64,000 nucleotides of DNA. It comes from JAAZFF01 sp964405775. Lineage in GTDB: Bacteria > Verrucomicrobiota > Kiritimatiellia > RFP12 > UBA3636. Shown here piece by piece: positions 54,501 to 62,488 of the stretch. The notes under the pieces were generated by a model. It was not told where the DNA came from and did no database searches. It saw only the letters and a program-made list of their open reading frames with translations. The translations under genes were made by a program, and so were the position numbers. Positions within the stretch are counted from its first letter, which is position 1. The number at the start of each line of letters is the position of its first letter. The stretch spans positions 1 to 64,000 of the forward strand of contig CAYOPG010000002.1 of NCBI GenBank assembly GCA_964405775.1, read 5' to 3'.

Positions 54501-54735
54501 CACGCCGGAGCGCGGTGGATTTGTTGCCGGTCATACGAGGGGGCGCTGGCGCGGCGGCTCTGGTCTTTACAACCGCTTGATGGTTCGTCACGTTGGTGGC
54601 AACCATCGTTTCCGCTCTTTCACCTTTTGGGCGGTTGGATACAAGGAGACTTTCACCTGTGTGGCGCAAAAACGCAACAAAGACCATGAAAAGGACGACA
54701 AAGGCGATTGTGGCGATTATCTTTTTGTTTTTCAT
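51514..54735 (-). CDS. Large secreted subtilisin-like (S8) serine protease
   Basis: 1,073 residues. An N-terminal signal anchor (IIATIAFVVLFMVFVAFL) precedes a propeptide-like region of about 230 residues. The S8 catalytic domain has the full triad: D308 (GHSDTGLD), H345 (HGTHTAG) and S595 (GGTSMSCP), with a long insert between His and Ser. A jelly-roll P/proprotein-like beta domain follows (about 650-800), then Ig-like and BACON-like segments (FTIKANTSWKAESTNSWIVV) and a final beta domain ending FFRVKSTPLVE. Probably an extracellular or surface degradative protease. Good membrane-export signal; no sorting motif recognised. Confidence 0.92.
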   Translation of the reverse strand: MKNKKIIATIAFVVLFMVFVAFLRHTGESLLVSNRPKGERAETMVATNVTNHQAVVKTRAAAPAPPRMTGNKSTALRRAFMSEFVASNAVARANGAFLYAGRSVDSATTNRASRFNQPHDFASMGELTPFVVLLKDTPESSDYRKIFGNVALSSYVPPRGYVLLLTQEQLERINAMDSVQTIFEVTPEYKVEPFLVWLEEKSEKNPDLNISIRLFDVAIEEAVMERLKGIAPAIEKMKTFDGSMRFAGEARLSQIADIAQIGGVEWIEERLEPMLFNDLAVLKPRMNVESVWDYWGLQGEGEIVGHSDTGLDTGDPASLHPDMRGRVTGSATWNGRDAWNDLHLHGTHTAGSIIGDGTLSSGKIKGVAPKAHLFHQSLGTATGSLEVPYDPAFLLDEAAQAGALVHSASWGMPLYGLYSSFDEMFDSYVWGNQNFLPVVSAGNDGEDGNYTQDAKNYLDEYGIAIPDAITNGVIDSQSIDSPAQAKNSVAVGATESDRLSGSMSWRTWGATWPGSYKNNPIKDDIVSIGITDGGVYHQGMAAFSSRGPTFCGRIKPDVTAPGCDVLSTRYTVGNNYGWGLYSPNPRYYNYYGGTSMSCPLVAGSAAIVREYMAKRIGIDDPTAALVRATLINGAVSITPGQYGTGEFREVPQDNPNNAEGWGQVNLGNSLYASRSGNIFHDRISNGALKTGDSYLIEVTVINTNAPLKTTLAWADYPTRPAAAYHFELVNDLDLFMEAPSGTNFWGNGIEGGDRTNNVEKIVVENPELGTYRIEIIAANIMVSGSLPALVVTGGLGGMEQTIVPLLIEDTTPLAGGYEAILMINSVIPYEGTNAVDFSWAIGDANSQTGSWTHVAISADSDGQTYRELIPGDLPAGEVYYVWDVPGSVAPITNSFTIIPFEVAPSMISHTFGYVGGVTNFTIKANTSWKAESTNSWIVVAPDAGFGDYIVEFGALTNFAAIPRNGQILVYGGDVTNELAVLQEAWNKIPYPTTLASPVFTRSDTEVSLSFSGERNNTYTLQWRESLSDGAWLDLASTTVYDDGPITLTASVFPGYIGLPSTAFFRVKSTPLVE

Positions 54736-54777
54736 CGGTCCCCTTGATTAAATGGCTGGGGATTTCTATAGGAAGCG

Positions 54778-55530
54778 TTATCGAGGCGTCAGAATTTCCG
54801 GCCCGTCAGCCGTTATTGCCACCATGTGTTCAAAATGCGCCGACGGCTTGCCGTCCGCTGTAACCACCGTCCAGCCGTCATCGAGTGTGCATATTTTACG
54901 CGCACCCAGGTTAAGCATCGGTTCTATGCAGATGACCATGCCTTCGCGCAGGAGCGGTCCACGACCGGAAGGCCCGTAGTTGGGTATTTGAGGCTCCTCG
55001 TGCATTTTACGTCCACAGCCATGGCCGACGAATTCGCGCACAACGGATAGTTTGCTCTTATTTGCCACAACCTCGACGGCGTGCGAAATATTCCCGAGTC
55101 TGCCGCCGGGCTTAGCCTCCGCGACACCAGCCATGAGCGCCGCTTCTGTGTTGTGCACAAGAGCCCTGACCTGCGGATCGGCTACGTTCACCATTACGGT
55201 TTTGGCGTTGTCGCCCACGAATCCATTGTGCCAAACGCCTACGTCGATGCTTACGATGTCGCCATCCTTAATCTTCCTGTCGCCAGGTATTCCGTGTATA
55301 ACAGTCTCGTTGACCGAAATGCATGTCTGTGCCGGATAACCCATGTAGTTCAGGAATGCGCTTGTTACCCCGAGCTTCTCCATCGTTTGCAGAGCGAGAT
55401 CGTCCAGCTCCTTGGTGGTGATTCCGGGTTTGACGGCATCGCAGACGACTCTCAGCACTTCTGCCGCCTTGCCGCCAGCCTGACGCATCATTTCAATTTC
55501 TTCCGGTGTCTTTATAACAATTGTGTTCAT
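54778..55530 (-). CDS. map: Methionine aminopeptidase, type I
   Basis: 250 residues from ATG 55530 (MNTIVIKTPEEIEMMRQAGG), a normal type I length; an in-frame ATG at 55614 would add 28 residues unlike the family. Metal-ligand segments are SIDVGVWHNGFVGDNAKT (two Asp), GHGCGRKMHEEPQIPNYG (His), MVICIEPML (Glu) and the terminal FEHMVAITADGPEILT (Glu). It removes the initiator methionine cotranslationally. Divergent from tRNA-Lys. Confidence 0.95.
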   Translation of the reverse strand: MNTIVIKTPEEIEMMRQAGGKAAEVLRVVCDAVKPGITTKELDDLALQTMEKLGVTSAFLNYMGYPAQTCISVNETVIHGIPGDRKIKDGDIVSIDVGVWHNGFVGDNAKTVMVNVADPQVRALVHNTEAALMAGVAEAKPGGRLGNISHAVEVVANKSKLSVVREFVGHGCGRKMHEEPQIPNYGPSGRGPLLREGMVICIEPMLNLGARKICTLDDGWTVVTADGKPSAHFEHMVAITADGPEILTPR

Positions 55531-55629
55531 CTGCTCCCGTCCATCTGCTCCTGTGCTTCCAAAATACTGGCGATATTGTACTCCTTCCGTTTGAGAATTC
55601 ATAGAAAATTGCAATTGACATAGCGAGGC

Positions 55630-55635
55630 TATAAT
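55630..55635 (+). promoter_or_regulatory. -10 element of the tRNA-Lys promoter
   Basis: Perfect TATAAT. The only -35-like hexamer nearby, TTGCAA (55609-55614), is 15 bases upstream, shorter than ideal. TTGACA at 55615 is too close to serve this -10. Confidence 0.45.
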
Positions 55636-55654
55636 GGTAATTTCCCAAGCCGAA

Positions 55655-55687
55655 CTGTTCCAGGGAGCTAGGAGCTTCCCGAAACAG
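55655..55687 (+). other. Hairpin just upstream of tRNA-Lys
   Basis: Fifteen-base imperfect stem (two mismatches) with an AGG loop: left arm from CTGTT at 55655, right arm ending AACAG at 55687. It lies between the -10 and the tRNA, so it would be in the 5' leader of the precursor. Function unknown; possibly a processing structure. Confidence 0.45.
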
Positions 55688-55698
55688 GTGGATCTTAT

Positions 55699-55774
55699 GG
55701 GACGTTAGCTCAGTTGGTAGAGCACGTGACTTTTAATCACGGGGTCCCGGGTTCGAACCCCGGACGTCTCACCA
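55699..55774 (+). tRNA. tRNA-Lys (anticodon TTT), CCA encoded
   Basis: Full cloverleaf: acceptor GGGACGT with ACGTCTC, D arm GCTC-AGTTGGTA-GAGC, anticodon stem CGTGA/TCACG around CTTTTAA (anticodon TTT), and T arm with TTCGAAC. The mature tRNA is 55699-55771, followed by genomically encoded CCA (55772-55774). The stop codon and last 12 codons of the convergent GckR/MurQ-like gene lie antisense to its 3' half. Confidence 0.97.
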
Positions 55775-57497
55775 TTCTCTTTTTCAGGACGTGCTGGACT
55801 GGCGAAACTCGTTCCTTTGCGGGATCGGAGGTGCGCTCAAGGTCGTCAATGGCTTCGAATATTTCTTTGCAGGCGGCTTCGTAGTCTATCTCGCAGAGTT
55901 CTGATACGAGGCGTATGCTGCGGTCGATCAGTTTTTTATTTGATACCGAGACATAGCTCATCCAGTTGCCGCGCACGCGGCCTAGAACGACCATTGTGCC
56001 GGTTGAGACGGTGTTAAGTGCCAGTTTCATCGCGAGGTGCTCCAATAGTCTGAGCGGCGACTTTGCTATTGTGCAGGGTACAAGCTTGAGGTGCTCCGGC
56101 AGGTTCTCTTCCCCTCCAACAACAAGGACTCGCCTTTGTGCGTAATCCGCCGCCGTCAGTTCGAACGCCGAAACAAGCGAGGCGAATCTGGTGCGATGGA
56201 GTTCACTTCCGAAAAGCACAAGTATGGCTGCGTTCGCTTCGGGTGCGAAGCGGGATTCATCGCGCTCTGCCCCGATCTGGAATTTCAGAATTCTGCCGGC
56301 ATCAAGCTTTGGCGGGTTGGAGCGGATTTTGTCCGGTGCGTCCATGCGGACGTAGTCTTCCGCAGTCCAGTCAAGACCACGCGGTTTACGCGCGAGAGCC
56401 GTATACCAAGCGTCTTCGGTGGGGAGAAGCGGGTGTTTGACGAACGCCCATGGAGGGGGTGAAACAATGTCGTCCGCGGCGCGGAATGTAGGTAGCATGA
56501 ACGTCGGCGAGCGTTCTGTCGTGTCTGTGAAGATGTCTAGCAGGGCGCGGTCGGCGTAGTAAGTCACTAGCCCTTTGTTACGGTAGATTGCGGCTTCGAA
56601 CCTGATTTGTTCGGCGAGTGCCTTGACTGCGGGAGCGGCGCAGAGGCAATCGAGCATCTTCTCGAAACGTGCCGCCCAATCTGCCGGGGTGTCCTCCAGC
56701 CCGGCTAGTTTGCGCAGGGCGTTTTCAAGAGCGGCGCCGGCCACGAGCTGCTCGATCGTCGTCGCCTGCATGCGAGTGGAACCGGCAACGGCCATCGGGC
56801 CGCAATGCAGATCCAACGCCACCACGCCGGGGTTTGAAAGAACCCGTTTGCAGCGTTCCAGATGTGCGGAGAGGATGTCGGCAGGGTTGTTGAAGAGCAT
56901 GAATGCGGAGGCGCCCAACTCCACGGCTTCTTCGACGGTTCCGATGACGGACGAAGTTTCTCCGCCCTCGGTGATGCCGATCAGAGTGTCGCCTTTCCCC
57001 AAGCTCATGTCCCGAGCCTGGCGGCGGCCGAATTGGTTGTAGTCCTCGAAAGATTCCACAGCTTTCACGAGCGCAAAATCCCCGCCCGTCATTATGCTTA
57101 GCACAGAATCCGCGTATCGCGCGGCGCGTGCGCCTGCCTCGGGGTTGGATTCAAGCAGATCTGCCAGACCTCTCCGCCACATGGTTTCGAGGAGGATGCT
57201 AAGACGCCCTGTCGCGCCGCATCCGGAGAACACGACGCGGTGCCCGGAAGCCAGCGAGGTTTCGACAGCTTTCTCCAGAGCAGCATATTGCTGGGATGCG
57301 AAGACTCGGCGGGCGACCGGTGCGATGTCCCGGTCGACTGAGAGCAGAAGCGCTACACCATCCTCGGCTGATTTTGCGAAGCGAGCCTCTAGATCCTTTG
57401 TCTTGGGGTTAGACTGTTCCGTTGGGAGGAAACCGAGGTGGAACTGCTTCTCCTTTGTGAGGAAATCGTTTACCTGTTTTGCTACGTTATCGTTCAT
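55737..57497 (-). CDS. GckR/MurQ-like double-SIS-domain sugar phosphate protein
   Basis: 586 residues, about twice the length of MurQ. The first SIS domain contains RVVFSGCGATGRLSILLE and LIGITEGGETSSVIGTVEEA; CGPMAVAGSTRMQATTIEQL is the MurQ/GckR signature. A second SIS-like domain occupies 310-560 (FTDTTERSPTFMLP, LRLLEHLAMKLALNTVSTG). The layout resembles glucokinase regulatory protein-like homologues; MurNAc-6-P etherase or regulatory sugar-phosphate binding are both possible. The last 12 residues (MVRRPGFEPGTP) are translated antisense from tRNA-Lys, so the original stop was probably lost. Its ATG overlaps the WecG-like stop. Confidence 0.85.
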   Translation of the reverse strand: MNDNVAKQVNDFLTKEKQFHLGFLPTEQSNPKTKDLEARFAKSAEDGVALLLSVDRDIAPVARRVFASQQYAALEKAVETSLASGHRVVFSGCGATGRLSILLETMWRRGLADLLESNPEAGARAARYADSVLSIMTGGDFALVKAVESFEDYNQFGRRQARDMSLGKGDTLIGITEGGETSSVIGTVEEAVELGASAFMLFNNPADILSAHLERCKRVLSNPGVVALDLHCGPMAVAGSTRMQATTIEQLVAGAALENALRKLAGLEDTPADWAARFEKMLDCLCAAPAVKALAEQIRFEAAIYRNKGLVTYYADRALLDIFTDTTERSPTFMLPTFRAADDIVSPPPWAFVKHPLLPTEDAWYTALARKPRGLDWTAEDYVRMDAPDKIRSNPPKLDAGRILKFQIGAERDESRFAPEANAAILVLFGSELHRTRFASLVSAFELTAADYAQRRVLVVGGEENLPEHLKLVPCTIAKSPLRLLEHLAMKLALNTVSTGTMVVLGRVRGNWMSYVSVSNKKLIDRSIRLVSELCEIDYEAACKEIFEAIDDLERTSDPAKERVSPVQHVLKKRMVRRPGFEPGTP

Positions 57498-58309
57498 AAA
57501 TCATATACCTTGCCCAGCGGCGCCGGGCGCCTGGTCACCGCCTGTTTGGTCACCAGCCACAAAAACCTAGGGTTGCCTATCAAGTACCGGCGCCACAGCC
57601 TGCGCGGTTCGGCGAAAAGCCTGAACAGCCATTCCAGACCGCTTCGCATCATCCAGCGCGGTGCCTGGCGGACAGTGCCCGCATGGAAATTGAATGCCGC
57701 ACCGACGGACAACATTACGGGCGCTTCGACAATAGGGCGGAACTCGCGAATCCAGAAATCCTGACGCGGCGTGCCTATTCCCACCCATACGCAATCGGCC
57801 TTCGAATCGTTGATCAATCGCACAACTTCCGTTTTCTCATCAGGGGAGAGCTCGCGGAACGGCGGCACATAGTTGCCGGCTATGATGACATCAGGGAACT
57901 TGGCGACAAGGTTGGCCTTGAGTTTGGCGAATGTTTCGGCGCAGTCGCAACCATAGAAAAAGTGACGCAGACCCTTCGGACACCCCCGCTCGATTGTTTT
58001 AATCATAACATCAGGGCCGTAACAGCGGTTCATGTCAAGCTTTGCGATCTTGCGGCCGACCCACACTAGGGGCATGCCATCGCAGAGCGTCATGTCCGAG
58101 GCGTTCGCTATTTCGGTCAATTCTGGATTGTCACGGCATTTCAGCAGCGAATCGACGGCGAAAACGCTTACATAATGCTTCCCTCCGCCTTTCGCGAGGG
58201 CGATGACGCGATCGACCACATCATCGATGCGTGCGCCAGTCAGGCGCGCGTCCAGTAGCGAAAAGCGCGGCATTGCACGCTGCTCTATCTGTTCCTCTTC
58301 AAATGACAT
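57494..58309 (-). CDS. WecG/TagA/CpsF-family glycosyltransferase
   Basis: 271 residues, GT26. Family blocks: YVSVFAVDSLLKCRDNPELTE, DGMPLVWVGRKI, FFYGCD, ADCVWVGIGTPRQDFWI and VGAAFNFHAGTVRQAPRWM, then a basic C-terminal helix (EWLFRLFAEPRRLWRRYL) that associates with the membrane. These enzymes transfer ManNAcA, ManNAc or similar sugars onto undecaprenyl-linked intermediates for surface polymers. The donor is unknown. Translation is coupled to the following GckR/MurQ-like gene. Confidence 0.92.
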   Translation of the reverse strand: MSFEEEQIEQRAMPRFSLLDARLTGARIDDVVDRVIALAKGGGKHYVSVFAVDSLLKCRDNPELTEIANASDMTLCDGMPLVWVGRKIAKLDMNRCYGPDVMIKTIERGCPKGLRHFFYGCDCAETFAKLKANLVAKFPDVIIAGNYVPPFRELSPDEKTEVVRLINDSKADCVWVGIGTPRQDFWIREFRPIVEAPVMLSVGAAFNFHAGTVRQAPRWMMRSGLEWLFRLFAEPRRLWRRYLIGNPRFLWLVTKQAVTRRPAPLGKVYDL

Positions 58310-58360
58310 TTACGGTGCGATTATACAAAACCCCGCCTGTTTTCTCAACGGGAAACGGGC

Positions 58361-58667
58361 TTAACTGTCCTCAAGGTTCTCAAGATAGTCTAGAGTTCCG
58401 GGATCGTGTTTGTTGCCGGCAAGCATGTAGTCGTAATTCCGCCTTAACGTTTTATCGAAGCTGCCAATAAACAAATGTGCAGCCATTTGTGGCGGAGTGT
58501 ACGGAATGACACGATGCCCTGCCATAAACGTCGTTCCACGAAGCCGTTTCGCCATCGGCGGAAAACCTGTCAACTGTAAATTGTAGCGTGTCTAGTTCGT
58601 ATTCAGCTTGAACTGAAATCGTGATACACAAACATATCACGCATATTGAGAACCTGAGTTTTTGCAT
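58361..58667 (-). pseudogene. Frameshifted small secreted protein
   Basis: On the minus strand ATG 58667, with GGAAAG upstream, opens a signal peptide (MQKLRFSICVICLCITISVQA) and a frame that stays plausible to about SWNDV. A second frame then continues from MAGHRVIPYTPPQMAAHLFI to the stop at 58361. Removing one base from the three-A run at 58526-58528 joins them into about 101 residues. Either a decayed gene, a sequence error or a +1 shift; two separate overlapping genes is less likely because the second frame lacks a ribosome site. No family recognised. Confidence 0.5.
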
Positions 58668-58719
58668 AAATTCTTTCCAACGTTCCAGTTCAAGCTGGGT
58701 TGTTGTTAGCCGGAGTTTA

Positions 58720-60555
58720 CTACGCGTACACGGAGCCGAGGTATTCGCAGGTGCGGAAGTCGTCTCCACCGAATCTGTTCCAGATGGTCGGGCGGAAGAT
58801 GTCCTTCTCCGGTATGTTGTGCATATCCACTGGTATTCGCAGCATCGCGTTGAACGTTATAAAATCGGCGCCGATCAGCCCAAGGCTGTTGCCGTCGTGG
58901 TTGGGGCCTATTTTGCTCATGTACTCGTACGAAGTCATCCCGCGCGGTGTCCACGCTGTTTCAGGCCAGGTCGGGTCTGTGCGTTCCGAGATGGAGTCTG
59001 CCATTTCCTTAGGCAACCCCACGGTTTCGCCTTCGACGACGGAGCAGCTGATTAAGTCGCCCACCATGTTGTAGCGGTATGCCGTCATGGGCAGTCCGCC
59101 TGGAGAGCGGAAGTGGCTTGATAGGCCGTCGCCCGGGAAGTATGTGAGAGCCGCCCCCATGTATGTGGTGGCCTTCATAGCGGCTTCCTGCGCTTTTTTC
59201 TGCAGATCCGGGCTTGCGCGGAACTTCGCCATGAGTTCTTGAATGGGTGTCGTTTTCTGCATCCCACAGATCTCGTACAAATCTATGGCGTATTCGAGGG
59301 CGCCTGCGCCTGAGTTGCGCTTGTCAATCAGACCGCGCGGACAGATGTTGCGGACGTTGCTGTTGCGCATCTTTTCGAGGCTTTCGGGGGTCCAATTTGT
59401 CCGGATGTCGGCGAAAAGCTGCGACATTCCGCCTGAGAGGCAGTTGGCAATTGCCATGCCAACGCCGTTTTTAGAGTCATTCTCAGTCGCGACCGTCATA
59501 GATGGACGCGATCCGTTCCAGTCGAAGAGCGAGTTCAGGAGAGATTCGGCCGTGTCGAAGTTGGGATTTCCGTCAGTCCATTGGCGCTGGCCTTGCGTTC
59601 CGGCCACCAAGGCGTTGTAACCCTGGGCCCATTCGACGTTGCGAGAGGCCAGGTTGGCGTTGCCGCGCATCAGGTCCTTGACGATCACCGCTATGCGGCA
59701 GCACTGCATTATAAGCTCGTCTGGCGGCAACGGTCGCTGGCCTTTCCCAAAATCGAACTTAAAGGACTTCTTCATCCACTCAAAGGCCTTGCGGACTTCT
59801 TCTTCCTCGTAGAATCCGTTTTTAATCCGTGTGTTGATACCCGACATGTCGAAAGATGCGGAACCCATGCCGAAAGTGTTCAGCATCGCATTGCGGCGCA
59901 GGTCGGAACCTATGATTCCCATGCTCACGCCGCCTATGCCGAGATAGTTCTTGCCCCGGATGTATCCTGCCGCCGCCGCGCACCTGGCAAAACGAAGAAT
60001 CCGCTCGGCCACGTAATCGCACATCGCTCCCTCTTCATCCTCTATATCAGCGTTGTATATGGAAAAAATAGGACACTTCTTTTCCTCCATGGCGGCGCAG
60101 AATGCTTTCAGCCAGACGGCGCCCGGACGATCCGTGGCATTAAGACCCCAAGCGGCCTGCTGCCACTCCGATGATCCGATGCCCTGACAGGCGGACATGA
60201 GTTCATCGCTATAGCACCAGGAGCGGGCGACCCAAATGTTTGCGCAAACATTCGCCTCGGCAAAAGCCGCCTGAGCCACCGCGCCGGAGCGGGCGCCGTA
60301 GACGATCTCCGGCGCTACCACTACGCGAACGGGACGTCCGTCCGGCAAAGCTACGTTCTTTGTGACAAGGTCGTATACCTTCTCAGCCATGCGCCAAGTC
60401 TTTTCAGAATTGTCCTCAAAAGCATTAACGCGACCGTCAGCCACCGGCGTGATCGCGATTGTAGGCACATGCCCGATCAGGTCTTTTTCAAAAACTTTGA
60501 ACTCGCGTTTGCTTGATGCCAGACTGCCAAAATCAGGTCTACCGTGATTGAACAT
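58720..60555 (-). CDS. fucI: L-fucose/D-arabinose isomerase
   Basis: 611 residues, the usual FucI length. Characteristic segments are CQGIGSSEWQQAAWGLNATD then RPGAVWLKAFCAAM, GVSMGIIGSDLRRNAML, VATENDSKNGVGMAIANCLS and the C-terminal RIPVDMHNIPEKDIFRPTIW. It converts L-fucose to L-fuculose with Mn2+. AAGGAG precedes the ATG by 7 bases. No fuculokinase, aldolase or permease is adjacent; the sugar-handling neighbours are TIM-barrel and RpiB genes. Utilisation of fucosylated glycans is a fair inference for a PVC bacterium. Confidence 0.95.
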   Translation of the reverse strand: MFNHGRPDFGSLASSKREFKVFEKDLIGHVPTIAITPVADGRVNAFEDNSEKTWRMAEKVYDLVTKNVALPDGRPVRVVVAPEIVYGARSGAVAQAAFAEANVCANIWVARSWCYSDELMSACQGIGSSEWQQAAWGLNATDRPGAVWLKAFCAAMEEKKCPIFSIYNADIEDEEGAMCDYVAERILRFARCAAAAGYIRGKNYLGIGGVSMGIIGSDLRRNAMLNTFGMGSASFDMSGINTRIKNGFYEEEEVRKAFEWMKKSFKFDFGKGQRPLPPDELIMQCCRIAVIVKDLMRGNANLASRNVEWAQGYNALVAGTQGQRQWTDGNPNFDTAESLLNSLFDWNGSRPSMTVATENDSKNGVGMAIANCLSGGMSQLFADIRTNWTPESLEKMRNSNVRNICPRGLIDKRNSGAGALEYAIDLYEICGMQKTTPIQELMAKFRASPDLQKKAQEAAMKATTYMGAALTYFPGDGLSSHFRSPGGLPMTAYRYNMVGDLISCSVVEGETVGLPKEMADSISERTDPTWPETAWTPRGMTSYEYMSKIGPNHDGNSLGLIGADFITFNAMLRIPVDMHNIPEKDIFRPTIWNRFGGDDFRTCEYLGSVYA

Positions 60556-60658
60556 TATCCCACTCCTTTAGATTCTGTATTAACCGAAACATTATCATGT
60601 TCCGAACTGATGACAGGTTAACAGAGAGCAGTGGGAGAGCCGCAATTCGTTTTTTTGG

Positions 60659-60688
60659 TTGAATAAAACCGGTGTTTTGCTCTACAAT
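60659..60688 (+). promoter_or_regulatory. Sigma70-type promoter ahead of the rpiB-glyA fusion
   Basis: TTGAAT (60659-60664), an 18-base spacer, TACAAT (60683-60688). The transcript would begin near 60695, so the in-frame start at 60672 would be excluded, and the first ribosome site would be AAGGA at 60702. Confidence 0.55.
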
Positions 60689-60714
60689 TACCGCCTTCTC
60701 TAAGGAACAAGGGT

Positions 60715-60780
60715 ATGAATCCGCTACCGGGATGGACTTCGGGGGCGGTTTCGGGATGCCGCCATTCGGCGGAACGGTAA
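60715..60780 (+). CDS. Possible 21-residue leader peptide
   Basis: ATG 60715 has the best ribosome site here (AAGGA, 8 bases upstream). The frame codes 21 residues rich in Gly and Ser ([20 protein letters not shown] and a final R) and ends TAA at 60778-60780. That stop overlaps ATG 60780 of the fusion gene (TAATG), an arrangement seen in translational coupling. It could be a real leader, or its ribosome site could simply feed the main gene. Confidence 0.35.
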   Translation: MNPLPGWTSGAVSGCRHSAER

Positions 60781-62477
60781 TGGGATACCAGACTATGACA
60801 ATTGCAATCGGATCGGACCACAGGGGCTTTGCGGCCAAGGAATTAATCAAGAAAGCGCTCAAGGCGCGTGGAATAGAGGTCGTGGACGTGGGCTGCGAAA
60901 GCACGGAGTCGTGCGACTACAACGATTTTGGCGAAATGGTGGCAGCCGGCGTCGAGACCGGCAAATACCCGCTGGGTATTGCAATCTGCAATTCGGGGCT
61001 TGGCATGAGCATCGCGACGAACCGCTACCCGCACGTGCGCGCGACGCTATGTCACAACGCGGACATGGCCAAAATGTCCCGCCAGCACAACAATTCCAAC
61101 CTCTTGGTGATCGGTGCCGTTCTGCAGCCGGAGTCTGAGCTTCCCGGCATCGTAGACGCATGGCTGGACGAGAAATTCCCGGAGGAAAACCGCCAGGTGC
61201 GCCGCGGAAACAAGCTTACCAATGCCGGCAACCGGATAATAGAGGTTGCCCATCTGCAGGACGAAGACCGCGCAATCTACGATATTATCATGGGGCACAA
61301 GGAGCAAGAGGAGAGCACCGTCAACCTCATAGCTTCCGAGAACCTTACTTCACGCGCGGTGCGCGAGGCTCAGGGCAGCATCTTCACCAACAAATACGCC
61401 GAGGGCTATCCCGAAAAACGTTGGTACAGCGGCTGCAAATATGTGGACGACGCCGAGAATCTGGCCATCGAGCGCGCCAAGGAGCTCTTCGGAGCCGAGG
61501 CCGCGAACGTTCAGCCGCACTGCGGCTCCTCGGCGAACATGGCCGTATACTTCGCAGTGCTTGAGCCGGGCGACACGATCCTCTCCATGAGCCTCGACCA
61601 AGGCGGCCATCTCTCCCACGGTTCGCCGGTGAATTTTTCTGGAAAACTCTTCAATATCGTACCGTACGTGGTCGATAAAGAAACTGAACTGCTTGATTAC
61701 GATGCCATCGAGGCGCAGGCAAAGGAGGTCAAGCCGAAGCTAATCGTCGCCGGCGCGAGTGCATACCCCCGCGCTCTCGATTTCAAGCGCTGGCGCCAGA
61801 TCGCCGACTCCTGCGGCGCGATGTTGTTGGTTGATATGGCCCACATCGCTGGCCTCGTGGCGGGTGGCGCTCACGAGAATCCCGTTCCATACGCCGAGTT
61901 CGTTACATCCACCACCCACAAGACTCTCCGCGGCCCGCGCAGCGGCTTGGTTCTCTGCCGCAAAGATTTTGAGAAGGCGATAAACAAGACTGTATTCCCC
62001 GGACTCCAAGGCGGCCCCCTCATGAACACCATAGCCGCCAAAGCGGTTTGCTTCAAAGAGGCAATGGCGCCGGAGTTCAAAGAATACGCAAGGCAAATCG
62101 TCAAGAACTGCGCCGAAATGGCCAAAGTTCTCAAGGAGCGTGGCTTCCGCATCGTCTCCGGCGGGACCGACAACCACTTGATGCTGGTTGACGTCGCCGC
62201 GTCGAGCCTTACCGGCAAGGACGCCGCCGCTGCGTTGGATGAGACCGGCATAATCGTGAACAAAAATACGATCCCGTTCGATAAAAACAGCCCGTTTGTA
62301 ACCTCGGGCATCCGCATCGGAACGGCCTCCGTCACAACCCGCGGCATGAAAGAAGCTGATATGCGGTTCATCGCCGGCAAGATCGCCGATGTGCTTTCAA
62401 ACATCAACGACGCAAACTTGAAGGCGGCGGTACGCGACGAGGTGCTTGAGTTTTCACACAGGTTCATGGTGCCTTAA
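60780..62477 (+). CDS. Fused ribose-5-phosphate isomerase B and serine hydroxymethyltransferase
   Basis: One open frame of about 565 residues. Residues 6-150 are Rpi[41 protein letters not shown] and the [10 protein letters not shown] strand. The active Cys is kept, but CGTG reads CNSG. Residues about 165-565 are complete [43 protein letters not shown], and the PLP lysine (about K381) in [14 protein letters not shown]. RpiB interconverts ribose-5-P and ribulose-5-P; SHMT makes glycine and methylene-THF from serine. Start at 60780 or 60795. dnaX follows after 11 bases. Confidence 0.9.
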   Translation: MGYQTMTIAIGSDHRGFAAKELIKKALKARGIEVVDVGCESTESCDYNDFGEMVAAGVETGKYPLGIAICNSGLGMSIATNRYPHVRATLCHNADMAKMSRQHNNSNLLVIGAVLQPESELPGIVDAWLDEKFPEENRQVRRGNKLTNAGNRIIEVAHLQDEDRAIYDIIMGHKEQEESTVNLIASENLTSRAVREAQGSIFTNKYAEGYPEKRWYSGCKYVDDAENLAIERAKELFGAEAANVQPHCGSSANMAVYFAVLEPGDTILSMSLDQGGHLSHGSPVNFSGKLFNIVPYVVDKETELLDYDAIEAQAKEVKPKLIVAGASAYPRALDFKRWRQIADSCGAMLLVDMAHIAGLVAGGAHENPVPYAEFVTSTTHKTLRGPRSGLVLCRKDFEKAINKTVFPGLQGGPLMNTIAAKAVCFKEAMAPEFKEYARQIVKNCAEMAKVLKERGFRIVSGGTDNHLMLVDVAASSLTGKDAAAALDETGIIVNKNTIPFDKNSPFVTSGIRIGTASVTTRGMKEADMRFIAGKIADVLSNINDANLKAAVRDEVLEFSHRFMVP

Positions 62478-62488
62478 GGGAGGACTTG

